From assembly GCA_964631605.1 (NCBI GenBank), contig CAZVYG010000056.1, positions 1-35,052 on the forward strand: a DNA stretch of 35,052 nucleotides, given 5' to 3'. The notes under the pieces are model-generated. The model was not told the DNA's origin and did no database searches. It was given only the letters and a program-made list of their open reading frames with translations. Below are positions 1 through 7,379 of the stretch, in pieces (the first letter of the stretch is position 1; each line of letters opens with the position of its first letter). Source of the stretch: JARKQH01 sp964631605 (GTDB taxonomy: Bacteria > Verrucomicrobiota > Verrucomicrobiia > Limisphaerales > UBA8199). The translations under genes were made by a program, and so were the position numbers.

Positions 1-1
1 G

Positions 2-364
2 TATCGGCTGCGCGATTTTACCGAGCGTGGCGATGACGATGACCTGGGGATGCCCACGGATGACGGCCAGGCAGCACCGCTGGTGGACGCCCTGCATCGC
101 ACGCTCTGGCTGTTGGAGAAGCGACCGGCCCAGATGGCCGAGTTTTTACGCGAGTCGCAGGTCAACCGCGAGCAGCTCCGGCTCGTGGCCCAGGCCCTGG
201 CCGGGCCAGCCCTCAAGGGCGGCGAGCTGGGCGACGTGTCCCCCACCGCCGAGCTGGCGGCGTTGGGCAAGCTGTTGGCGAACTGGCAGAACGTGGTCGA
301 GGGGGCGCTCATTTCAGACGTTGAACAGGCCGACCGGCGCAAGGGCCAGGAAAGACTTCTCTAA
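2..364 (+). CDS. C-terminal end of a DUF1156-like DNA methylase (partial at window edge)
   Basis: The frame is open from the first bases of the window to the stop at 362-364, so this is the 3' end of a gene that begins upstream. About 120 residues are visible. They resemble the tail of DUF1156 adenine-specific DNA methylases, with the order YRLRDFTERG, LHRTLWLLEKRP, LVAQALAGPAL, AALGKLLANWQ. The catalytic methylase part lies outside the window. DUF1156 methylases commonly sit next to DUF499 ATPases in defence islands, and a DUF499-like fragment is found 1.7 kb downstream, which supports the call. An internal ATG at 50 gives a 104-residue protein but is probably not the true start. The family assignment is from memory of its conserved tail. 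Confidence 0.65.
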   Translation, partial: YRLRDFTERGDDDDLGMPTDDGQAAPLVDALHRTLWLLEKRPAQMAEFLRESQVNREQLRLVAQALAGPALKGGELGDVSPTAELAALGKLLANWQNVVEGALISDVEQADRRKGQERLL

Positions 365-489
365 CCGCGAATGAACGCCAATGAACGCGAATGATTTCCC
401 AGATGAGTTTATGGACGAACAGGCGCCTCCCCGGAATCTTGCACCCAAGCCCAGGGATTCGCGCTCATTCGCGTCCATTGGCGGTTAGA
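360..489. repeat. Inverted repeat filling the methylase-AlbA_2 gap
   Basis: The left arm (360-394) and right arm (465-489) are near-complementary; the right arm reads TCATTCGCGTCCATTGGCGG on the plus strand. The left arm also has an internal period of about 10 bp (GAATGAACGC, CAATGAACGC, GAATGA). The arms begin at the stop codon of the upstream gene and end 9 bases before the next start, so the repeat occupies almost the whole intergenic space. Transcribed, it would form a long-looped hairpin. Similar CGCGAATGAACGC-type intergenic repeats are, from memory, frequent in this phylum. Confidence 0.7.
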
Positions 490-497
490 TCAATCCC

Positions 498-1886
498 ATG
501 ATTCCCTCAGAAAGCCAGACCGTAGAGCACAAAGCATCGCTCGGCGAACGCCGGGAGATTGTAGAGACGTGCGCGGCGTTCGCCACCGCACAGGGCGGGC
601 GCGTTTACATCGGTGTCCGGGATCCTGGCACGGTCGTCGGGGTGCAAATCGGCAGAGGCACGCTGGAGGGTCTGGCGAACGACATCGCGCAGAACACCGT
701 TCCGAAGCTGGTGCCGGTCATTACCACCGTTGAAGAGGCTGGCCAGACCGTCATTGTCGTCGAAGTCGCGGAGAATCCCACCAAACCCGTCAGCGCCTAT
801 GGCCGGGCCTATCGTCGGTCGGGCTGCACCAACCAGGTGTTGTCGGCGAGCGAGATCGCGGAGTTGTATTTGACTTCGCGCGGGGTGACCTGGGACGAGA
901 CGGTGCGGTCGGAGGCGACGCTCGGCGATATTGATCCCGGCAAAGTGCGGCAGTTTCTGAACCGGGCGAGGGTGGAACGACAGTGGGACATTGACTCCAA
1001 AACTTCTGTTCCGCAGGCGTTGCGTCAGTTGAGACTCATGCGGAACCAGCAATTGACCATCGCGGCGCTGTTGTTGTTTGCGAAGGAACCCCAGCGATTT
1101 CTGGCCCAGGCGAAACTCCGGTGCGCCCGGTTCAAGGGCGACGACGAGGTGGAGTTTTTGGACTTGAAAGTCATTGAAGGCGACCTCATCCAACAGGTCG
1201 AGGAGGCGATGGCCTTTGTGCGGCGCAACACCAGAATGGCGGTGAAGATTGAAGGAAAACTGGAACGTAGCGAGAAGTGGGAGTACCCCCTGGAGGCCGT
1301 TCGCGAGGCCGTGACCAATGCTGTCTGCCATCGCGATTACGCCGAAAGCGGCAACGTGGTGCTGAAGATTTTCGATGATCGGCTGGAGGTGTCGAATCCG
1401 GGCGGCTTGCCTGCCGGGATGACGGTGGAGGACTTGAAGCAACCGCACGAGTCGAAACCCCGTAACAAACTGGTGGCCGACGCGTTCTTCCTGATCAAGT
1501 ACATTGAGCAGTTCGGCACCGGGATACGGCGGATCCTCAATGATTGCCGCAGGGCCGGGGTGCCGGAGCCGGAATTCGAGTCGCGGGCTGGCGCTTTCCG
1601 CATGGTCTTTCCCCGGATCGTATCCATGAGGCAGCAGTGGGCAGGTGTGGCGCTCAACGAGCGGCAGGTCAAGGCTCTTGAGCACCTGGCGGCGCATGGG
1701 CGAATCACACGGTCAGACTATCAAACAGTGGCCGCCACAACAGAACGCACCGCCAAGCGCGACTTGAACGAGTTGGTGAAGAAGCAGGTTTTAATGAAGC
1801 GAGGAGCTGGGAACAACTTCTGGTACGAGTTGGTCGGCTCCCAGCCTCAGCAACGAAGTCTGGCAGGAGAGGCGCAAAATGAATGA
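498..1886 (+). CDS. AlbA_2 / HATPase_c_4 ATP-binding protein (Schlafen AAA_4-like)
   Basis: This is a 462-residue protein. Residues 1-120 form an AlbA_2 (divergent AAA_4, Schlafen-type) domain: it starts SESQTVEHKASLGERREIVE and continues AAFATAQGGRVYIGV. Residues about 264-345 match the HATPase_c_4 domain, with EAVREAVTNAVCHRDY, the DDRLEVSNPGGLP nucleotide loop and QFGTGIRRI. Residues about 384-440 look like a winged helix (LNERQVKALEHLAAHGRITR). Proteins of this build are annotated as putative transcriptional regulators or ATP-dependent helicase-like proteins and are frequent in defence and mobile islands. Here it lies between DUF1156-like and DUF499-like genes in the same direction, so a role in that system is likely but not shown. 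The ATG at 498 follows the inverted repeat by 8 bases. Confidence 0.85.
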   Translation: MIPSESQTVEHKASLGERREIVETCAAFATAQGGRVYIGVRDPGTVVGVQIGRGTLEGLANDIAQNTVPKLVPVITTVEEAGQTVIVVEVAENPTKPVSAYGRAYRRSGCTNQVLSASEIAELYLTSRGVTWDETVRSEATLGDIDPGKVRQFLNRARVERQWDIDSKTSVPQALRQLRLMRNQQLTIAALLLFAKEPQRFLAQAKLRCARFKGDDEVEFLDLKVIEGDLIQQVEEAMAFVRRNTRMAVKIEGKLERSEKWEYPLEAVREAVTNAVCHRDYAESGNVVLKIFDDRLEVSNPGGLPAGMTVEDLKQPHESKPRNKLVADAFFLIKYIEQFGTGIRRILNDCRRAGVPEPEFESRAGAFRMVFPRIVSMRQQWAGVALNERQVKALEHLAAHGRITRSDYQTVAATTERTAKRDLNELVKKQVLMKRGAGNNFWYELVGSQPQQRSLAGEAQNE

Positions 1887-1887
1887 A

Positions 1888-1947
1888 GTGGCCCGCAAAT
1901 GGCCCGCGTGGCCCGCAAATGGCCCGCGTGGCCCGCAAATGGCACGC
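1888..1947. repeat. Three tandem copies of a 20-bp unit
   Basis: The unit GTGGCCCGCAAATGGCCCGC occurs at 1888-1907 and 1908-1927, with a third copy at 1928-1947 differing by one base (GGCACGC). Degenerate relatives follow in the same gap (GAGCCGAAA, GTGAGCCGCAAATGAGCC, about 1976-2060). The array starts 2 bases after the stop of the AlbA_2 gene and fills much of the spacer to the DUF499-like gene. No reading frame or clear regulatory role is visible. It may be slippage-generated intergenic filler. Confidence 0.85.
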
Positions 1948-2065
1948 ATGGCGCAATGCGGCCCTTCTCATCCACTGAGCCGAAACATCAGCCGAAAGAA
2001 CCCCTCAAAATCAAACTAATTCGCCACCATGAGCCGAAATGTGAGCCGCAAATGAGCCAAATTTT

Positions 2066-2701
2066 ATGAGCAACAGCGTCATTAAACCCTGGGTCGAATC
2101 CGTCGAGCTTCACCCGGATGTTGTATCCCCGAACTTCTCGGAGGACATCTTCGCGCTCGACCTTGGTCCGCTGGCCGACGGCAACAAGAATGTGCCCGCT
2201 GTCTATCGGGACCCGGAGCAGTTCTTTCGCGCGTCCTACCTCACCAACGGCCTGCAATCCCTGTTGCAGGACGTGCTCTCCCGGCTCTCGGGCGGCGCGG
2301 GCAATCGCGTGCTGAAACTCATCACTCCCTTTGGCGGCGGCAAGTCCCACACGCTTGCCTCCCTCTACCACGCTGCCAGCAACCGCAAGACCCTGGACGT
2401 CATCCCCGAAGGCAAGCCGCTGCCCAGGCCCGGCAAGGTGAACACTGCCGTTTTCGACGGGCAGTTCTTCAGCCCGGCCAACGGGAAGGACCTGCCGGGT
2501 GGCAAGGGCAAGGTCAACACCCTCTGGGGCTGGGTCGCCTGGTCGCTCGGCGGCCAGGCCGGCTACGACATCATTCGCAAGGACGACTCCACCCCTGCCG
2601 CGACTGCCTACCAGGAAGTGGTCACGGCCATGCGCCGGGCCATCGGTCTTCTCGGAGATACCCGCGCCCGCAGGCGCCACTGCCGGGCAGAAAGTGGTTG
2701 A
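2066..2701 (+). pseudogene. DUF499-like P-loop ATPase, truncated to its N-terminal fifth
   Basis: The first ~190 residues match the start of DUF499 ATPases: SNSVIKPWVESVELHPDVV, then DPEQFFRASYLTNGLQSLL and the Walker A loop TPFGGGKSHTL at residues 87-97 (K93). Full proteins of this family are, from memory, about 1000 residues long. Here the frame ends after 211 residues, and the last ~20 (from about 2640) are arginine-rich and unlike the family. The Walker B and sensor regions are missing, so ATPase function is lost. The gene is interrupted by a junction with unrelated sequence at about 2640-2655 rather than by a point mutation. DUF499 and DUF1156 proteins are recurrent defence-island partners. 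Confidence 0.75.
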
Positions 2702-2729
2702 TCTGAAATTCACGGCCGATCTCACATGA
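2640..2729 (+). pseudogene. Unrecognised 3' gene tail abutting nif3
   Basis: In a different frame from the DUF499 fragment, the codons after about 2640 read SEIPAPAGATAGQKVVDLKF and end at a TGA (2727-2729) that overlaps the ATG of the Nif3 gene as ATGA. Such overlaps usually mark translational coupling, so this is plausibly the last ~25 codons of the gene that originally preceded nif3, with its 5' part lost where the island sequence joins. The family is not recognised. The interpretation rests on the coupling geometry and a natural-looking amino acid composition, not on homology. Confidence 0.35.
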
Positions 2730-3487
2730 CGAAACCACTTTCAGCCGATGTTGCGCGTTATTGCGACCGTATCCTCCGTGTTGCGGAAATCCACGACTAC
2801 GACCGGGCGTCCAACGGACTGCAGGTCGAGAACCGCGGCCTGATCTCACGCATTGCGGCGGCGGTGGACGCCAGCCTGGCCACCGTGCGGCTGGCGATCG
2901 AGGCGCGGGCCAACCTCTTGCTGGTGCATCACGGCTTATTCTGGGGGCCAAGCCATCCTTGGACGGGCAAACGGTATGAATTGCTGCGGCTGCTCCTGGA
3001 CCACAACCTGGCTGTTTACAGCTCGCACCTGCCGTTGGATCTGCATCCCAGGCTCGGCAATAATGCGCGGCTGTGCGAATTGCTGGGACTTAAGCGTCGG
3101 AAGCCGTTTTTTGTCAGCTACGGTCAGCCCATTGGCTACCAGGCCCGAACGACGGTTTCACGGAATGAACTGACCGCGCGGCTGGAGTGCGCGCTGGGGA
3201 ACAAGCCGTTGGTCATCCCAGCCGGTCCCGCCGCCTGCCGCCGGATCGGCGTGGTTACGGGCGGCGCGGGCGCCGACTTGAAGCAGGCGGCAGCCGAAGG
3301 CGTGGACACATTTGTTACGGGCGAAGGCCCCCACTGGACCTACGCGCTGGCGGAGGAACTCGGGGTGAATGTGTTCTACGGGGGCCACTACGCCACTGAA
3401 ACCTTTGGGGTCAAGGCCCTCGCGCAGCACCTGTCGCGCCGTTACCGGATTCCGTGGGTCTTCCTCGACCACCCTACGGGGCTGTAG
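2726..3487 (+). CDS. Nif3-like dinuclear metal centre protein (DUF34/YqfO family)
   Basis: This 253-residue protein has the usual length of the single-domain family. Family motifs are clear: DYDRASNGLQVEN near the N-terminus, LLVHHGLFWG with metal ligands H68 and H69, SSHLPLDLHPRLGNNA (H101, D105), and the C-terminal GGHYATETFG (H221, E225) that completes the two-metal site. The glycine-rich VTGGAGADLKQAA and VTGEGPHW motifs are also conserved. Members form toroidal hexamers; a GTP cyclohydrolase-related or cofactor-damage role has been proposed but the function remains uncertain. The ATG overlaps the stop of the preceding gene tail. The gene is intact, so the island boundary lies just upstream. 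Confidence 0.93.
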   Translation: MTKPLSADVARYCDRILRVAEIHDYDRASNGLQVENRGLISRIAAAVDASLATVRLAIEARANLLLVHHGLFWGPSHPWTGKRYELLRLLLDHNLAVYSSHLPLDLHPRLGNNARLCELLGLKRRKPFFVSYGQPIGYQARTTVSRNELTARLECALGNKPLVIPAGPAACRRIGVVTGGAGADLKQAAAEGVDTFVTGEGPHWTYALAEELGVNVFYGGHYATETFGVKALAQHLSRRYRIPWVFLDHPTGL

Positions 3488-3706
3488 CAGTTGGACGGGC
3501 TCCTCCGCCCTGATCTGATCCGGCTCGTTGAACACCAACAGCGTTCTTCCGGCCCGAATGCAGTCGCTGTGACGCAGCGCCGTTGCGCGCACGGCTTGCC
3601 CATCCACGAAGGTTCGATTGTCTGCGCCATGCCAAAAAAAGCTCAACAACCGGCGCCGCAATCCGTAAGCTCTGCTTCCTTGCCCCGGTTGGGGCGGAAA
3701 CTGCAC

Positions 3707-4555
3707 ATGAACAAGTTTGCGACGATTACAGTGATCGGCCGGGACAAAACCGGCGTGGTGGCCCGAGTCACCAGCTTTCTCTTCGAGCAAAAAGCGAATA
3801 TCGAGGCGCTGGAAGAGCAGGTGACGCGCGGCCAATTCAGCATGACCATCCAGGTTTCGTGGCGCGACGCCCAATTGGACCGTCCCCGCGTCGAGGCGGG
3901 CTTGGAGGATTTGGCGCGGAGCCTGGACATGGAGATCAAGGTTCGGTTTACCGAACCGCGGAAACGCCAGCGGATGGCGGTGATGGTGACGAAGGAATCG
4001 CATTGTCTGCAGAAGATTGTGGAGGCGGTAAAAGCCCGCACCCTGGCCAAGGCGGACGCGGCCCTGGTGATTTCGAACCGTCGTGACCTTGAGCCCCTGG
4101 TCAAGCGGGCGGGCATCTCGTTCAGCTTTGTTCCGTGGGATGACCGCGCGCGGGCGGAGGAAAACGCGCTGCGGCTGCTGGAGGAGTACGAGATAGATTT
4201 CGTGGTGCTGGCCCGGTTCATGAAGATTTTGTCGCCCAACTTCGTCTGGCGCTACAAAAACAAGATCATCAACATCCATCCCTCCCTGCTGCCCAGTTTT
4301 CCCGGGCCGCAAGCCTACCGGCAGGCCTACGAGCGCGGGGTGAAGATCATCGGCGTCTCCGCCCATTTCGTCACCATGCACCTGGATGAGGGACCCATCA
4401 TCGCCCAGGATTGCTTCCGCGTCCGTCCCGAGATGACGCTCAAGGAGATTGTCGCGGCCGGCCAAAAACTGGAGGCGGCAACGCTGCTGCGGGCCATCAA
4501 GCTGTACCTCGAGAAACGGCTGGACGTCTATTGGGGCATCGTCAAGGAAGTCTAG
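3707..4555 (+). CDS. purU: Formyltetrahydrofolate deformylase
   Basis: The enzyme hydrolyses 10-formyltetrahydrofolate to tetrahydrofolate and formate, balancing one-carbon pools and supplying formate for purine synthesis. Starting at MNKFATITVIGRDKTG gives 282 residues, the normal PurU length. Residues 1-80 form the ACT regulatory domain and the rest is a formyltransferase-like fold. Catalytic residues are visible: N189 and H191 in IINIHPSLLPSF, H220 in GVSAHFVT and D227 in HLDEGPIIAQD. The frame stays open upstream to 3491, with another ATG at 3629 that would add a 26-residue basic extension. I prefer 3707 because family homology begins there, although no strong ribosome site is seen at either. 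The TauE-like gene starts 3 bases after the stop, so the two are probably co-transcribed. Confidence 0.93.
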   Translation: MNKFATITVIGRDKTGVVARVTSFLFEQKANIEALEEQVTRGQFSMTIQVSWRDAQLDRPRVEAGLEDLARSLDMEIKVRFTEPRKRQRMAVMVTKESHCLQKIVEAVKARTLAKADAALVISNRRDLEPLVKRAGISFSFVPWDDRARAEENALRLLEEYEIDFVVLARFMKILSPNFVWRYKNKIINIHPSLLPSFPGPQAYRQAYERGVKIIGVSAHFVTMHLDEGPIIAQDCFRVRPEMTLKEIVAAGQKLEAATLLRAIKLYLEKRLDVYWGIVKEV

Positions 4556-4558
4556 GCC

Positions 4559-5350
4559 ATGGGAGGTCAGTGGGATGCGGCAACGGTCCTGATGGCCGCC
4601 AGCGGCGTGTTGTTCATCGGGCTGGCGAAAGCGGGATTTGGCGGCGCGTTGGGCATGTTGACCACGCCGCTGTGCGTGGTGGCTTTCGGCGCGCAGGGCA
4701 GGGCACCCTCCTTTGCCCTGGGGGTGCTGCTGCCGCTGCTGTGCGCCGGGGACCTCTTCTCGCTGTATCATTACTGGGGAAAGTGGGATAAACGGAACCT
4801 GGGTTGGTTGCTGCCGGGTGTGGTGGTGGGAGTGTGCGTCGGCGTCCTGCTGATCGGACGATTCACCCCACGGCAGCTTAATTTCTGCATTGGCCTGATC
4901 GCCGTCCTGTTCGTCGCCTTTCAGTTTCTCCGGGACCGCATTTTTGCGTGGGAGGGCCGCTTTCAACCCACAAAGGCGATCGGGGTGCCGTTTGGCATCG
5001 CGGCAGGGGTGACCTCCACCTTTGCCCATGGCGCCGGGCCGGTGGTGGCGATGTTCCTGGTGGCGCAGCGCCTGCCCAAAGAGATTTTTGTGGGCACCAA
5101 CGTCCTGCTTTTCACCTGGATCAACTGGATCAAACTGCCGTTCTTTGTCGGCAATGGCATCATCACTTGGGAGACGGTGCGGACGGGGTTGCTGTTTCTG
5201 CCGCTGATCCCCGTGGGGGTGTGGCTGGGGGTGTGGTTGAACCGGCGGATGTCGGAGGCGTTTTTCCTGAAAGTCGCTTACGCCCTGATTTTGGTTGCGG
5301 GCTTCTCCCTCCTGTTCGACATCCATGCCGGGAGCTGGCTCAAGCGGTAA
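4559..5350 (+). CDS. TauE/SafE family membrane permease
   Basis: This 263-residue, highly hydrophobic protein has about eight predicted membrane segments and two related halves, as in the TauE/SafE (DUF81) family. The typical glycine-rich first helix (GVLFIGLAKAGFGGALGML) and the second-half signature TSTFAHGAGPVVAMFLV are present. Family members export sulfite, sulfoacetate or other small organic anions, but the substrate cannot be read from the sequence. The ATG lies 3 bases after the purU stop, suggesting an operon. A link to formate or one-carbon anions is tempting from the neighbour but unsupported. The 214-base gap after it (5351-5564) holds no gene or clear terminator that I can see. 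Confidence 0.88.
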   Translation: MGGQWDAATVLMAASGVLFIGLAKAGFGGALGMLTTPLCVVAFGAQGRAPSFALGVLLPLLCAGDLFSLYHYWGKWDKRNLGWLLPGVVVGVCVGVLLIGRFTPRQLNFCIGLIAVLFVAFQFLRDRIFAWEGRFQPTKAIGVPFGIAAGVTSTFAHGAGPVVAMFLVAQRLPKEIFVGTNVLLFTWINWIKLPFFVGNGIITWETVRTGLLFLPLIPVGVWLGVWLNRRMSEAFFLKVAYALILVAGFSLLFDIHAGSWLKR

Positions 5351-5564
5351 GCGGCTCGGGCATCGCCCAAACCAGGCCTGATCGTTGCCCAGGGATCCCC
5401 GCGTTCGCCCGGCGGCGCCGGTCCCATTCGTCGGGTCGGCAGCCATGCAACAAGAAACAGCGCCGCGGCCGTTCTTAAGCGGCAGGCTCGCGGGCGCCAG
5501 TCCCGCCGCCGTTCGGTTTGGTATTTGTTTTTAAGCCCGGCTTTGCTTTACTGGATCGAAACCG

Positions 5565-6224
5565 ATGAAACGGCAGGCCAAAATAACGCGGGTCACGAAG
5601 GAAACCAGGATCAGGCTTTTCCTGGACCTCGACGGTTCGGGCAGGGCGTCGGTTCACACCGGCATCCCTTTTTTCGACCACATGCTGACGCTGGTGGCGA
5701 AGCATGGGGTTCTGGACCTGAGATTACGGTGCGAGGGAGATCTCGAGGTGGACGCTCACCATACGGTCGAGGACTGCGGCATTGCGCTGGGCCAGGCCTT
5801 CCTGGCCGCCCTGGGCGACAAGCGGGGAATCCGCCGCTACGGGACAGGCTTCGACCCGCGCAACCCTCTCTTCGGCGAGTCGTATGTTCCTATGGATGAA
5901 TGCCTGGCGCGATGTGTGGTGGATTTCAGCGGCCGCCCATACCTCGTTTGGCGCGGGCTGAACAACCTGGCCTATAAACGCCTCACCCGGCCCGAAAAGC
6001 AGCAGGACATGTCCAGCGCCTTCCGGTTCGGCCTGGCCCGCGAATTCTTCCAGGGATTCGCCAATGAAGCCCGCTGCAACCTTCACCTCGAGCTGCTTTA
6101 CGGGGAGGAACCGCACCACATTGTCGAAGCCCTCTTCAAGGCGTTTGCCAAGGCAGTGGATTTCGCCTGCCAGCGGGACCCGCGCATTCCGGGAAGGCTC
6201 CCCACCACGAAGGGCAAACTCTAG
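5565..6224 (+). CDS. hisB: Imidazoleglycerol-phosphate dehydratase (extended loops)
   Basis: The enzyme catalyses the dehydration of imidazoleglycerol phosphate in histidine biosynthesis, using two manganese ions. Family motifs are intact: HTGIPFFDHMLTLVAKHG, DAHHTVEDCGIALG, PMDECLARCVVDFSGRPYLV and the second metal-binding repeat EEPHHIVEALFKAFAKA. At 219 residues it is about 25 longer than the usual ~195. The extra length sits between RGIRRYG and VPMDE (TGFDPRNPLFGESY) and around NNLAYKRLTRPEKQQD, so both are probably surface loops. The C-terminus (PTTKGKL) differs slightly from the common SSKGVL end. No other his genes are nearby, so histidine genes are scattered in this genome. Confidence 0.95.
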   Translation: MKRQAKITRVTKETRIRLFLDLDGSGRASVHTGIPFFDHMLTLVAKHGVLDLRLRCEGDLEVDAHHTVEDCGIALGQAFLAALGDKRGIRRYGTGFDPRNPLFGESYVPMDECLARCVVDFSGRPYLVWRGLNNLAYKRLTRPEKQQDMSSAFRFGLAREFFQGFANEARCNLHLELLYGEEPHHIVEALFKAFAKAVDFACQRDPRIPGRLPTTKGKL

Positions 6225-6264
6225 CGGCGGGTTGAATAGGCCCCCTGGCGGACGCGTCCAACCG

Positions 6265-6864
6265 ATGACTGAAAAGAATCATTCCTCAGCCGATGACGCC
6301 GCGCTGGTGCGAGCGGCCCAGCGGGGTGACATGGCGGCCTTTGAGGAACTGGTGGCCAGGCATCGGGACAAAATTTACGCCCGCGCCTACACCATGATGA
6401 GGAATGAGGAAGACGCGATTGATCTTTCTCAGGAAGCCTGGGTGAAAGGCTGGCAGCGGCTCAAGCAGTTCCAGGGCGAGTCCAGCTTTGGCACGTGGAT
6501 GACCCGCATCGTCATCAACCTGTGCCTCGACGCCCTGCGCAAGCAAAAGCGGCAACGGACCGACTCCCTCGAGGAAATCAACGAGGAATCCGGCGGGGTC
6601 GAACGCCAGATGCCCATTGTCACCGTCAACCCCACCGCCGGGTTGGAACGAAGCGAACTCCGGCAGCGGATTGACCGCGCCCTGGGCCAACTGTCGCACG
6701 AGCACCGAACAGTGTTGGTGCTTCATGAATTTGAAGAGATGGAATACAAGCAGATTGCCAAGACAATGAACTGCTCGATCGGGACGGTGATGTCCCGGCT
6801 CTTTTATGCGCGCCGCAAACTGGCGGCGTTGCTCGCGGATTTGAAAAAACCAGACAGGCAATGA
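6265..6864 (+). CDS. ECF-type RNA polymerase sigma factor
   Basis: This 199-residue RpoE-like sigma factor begins MTEKNHSSADDAALVRAAQRGD. Region 2 spans about residues 25-95 (FEELVARHRDKIYARAYTMM, DLSQEAWVKGWQRL, SSFGTWMTRIVINLCLD) and binds the core enzyme and -10 element. Region 4 spans about 130-190 (LGQLSHEHRTVLVLHEFEEM, IGTVMSRLFYARRKL) and binds the -35 element. The frame extends upstream to 6064 inside hisB, but homology begins at 6265. The stop overlaps the next ATG as ATGA, so it is translationally coupled to the anti-sigma gene. The target regulon cannot be read from the window; the adjacent secreted protein at 7380 is the nearest candidate. Confidence 0.95.
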   Translation: MTEKNHSSADDAALVRAAQRGDMAAFEELVARHRDKIYARAYTMMRNEEDAIDLSQEAWVKGWQRLKQFQGESSFGTWMTRIVINLCLDALRKQKRQRTDSLEEINEESGGVERQMPIVTVNPTAGLERSELRQRIDRALGQLSHEHRTVLVLHEFEEMEYKQIAKTMNCSIGTVMSRLFYARRKLAALLADLKKPDRQ

Positions 6865-7376
6865 TCGAATACAATCAACAACTCAAGCTGCAGGCCTACC
6901 TCGACGGGGAATTGCCCGAGGCCGAGGCGCGCGAAGTGGCCAACTGGCTGGCGCGCGACCGGGAGGCGGTGGCGCTGTTGACCGAGTTGCGCAACACCCG
7001 CCAGGCTCTGGCTGGGTTTGAAGCCGGCTTGCGGGTCCCCGAATCCGAGGACTTTTACTGGTCCAGGATCCGTCGGGAGATCGAACGGCTCGAACCCCTC
7101 GAAGCCCCTGCCTCCCCATCGGTCCCCTGGTTCCGGCGTCTGCGCGCCTTGCTCATTCCCACTGCGGCGGCCGCGGTGCTGGCCATCGCCGGCCTGGTGG
7201 TGATGCAGGAAACCGGCCTGCGCCAACGCGGCACGGCCGGCGAAGCCGAAACCGCCGTGGCCGACGCCGGCACCTTCACTTACCGCGATTTTGCCGCCCG
7301 GGCGACCCTCGTTTGGCTGACCTACCCGGCGGAGAACGAAGTTGCGGGTGACGACCCGATCGGTACAATGGACTAG
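6861..7376 (+). CDS. Single-pass anti-sigma factor lacking the zinc-finger cysteines
   Basis: This 171-residue protein is coupled to the sigma gene by a 4-base overlap. Residues about 5-45 (LKLQAYLDGELPEAEAREV) look like the helical anti-sigma domain that grips the cognate sigma factor. Residues about 97-116 (RALLIPTAAAAVLAIAGLVV) form one membrane helix, and the short C-terminal part would be periplasmic. The whole protein has no cysteine, so the HxxxCxxC zinc motif of classical ZAS anti-sigma factors is absent. Family members are released by proteolysis or conformational change. The assignment rests on position, architecture and the N-terminal helix rather than on a strong motif. Confidence 0.8.
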   Translation: MIEYNQQLKLQAYLDGELPEAEAREVANWLARDREAVALLTELRNTRQALAGFEAGLRVPESEDFYWSRIRREIERLEPLEAPASPSVPWFRRLRALLIPTAAAAVLAIAGLVVMQETGLRQRGTAGEAETAVADAGTFTYRDFAARATLVWLTYPAENEVAGDDPIGTMD

Positions 7377-7379
7377 TCC

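Noticed and set aside
3158..5446. A 762-residue open frame on the minus strand opposite nif3, purU and the TauE-like gene
   Set aside because: The plus-strand genes have clear family motifs over the same bases. The antisense protein is rich in Gln, His, Arg and Pro with no family resemblance, as expected for a shadow frame in GC-rich coding DNA.
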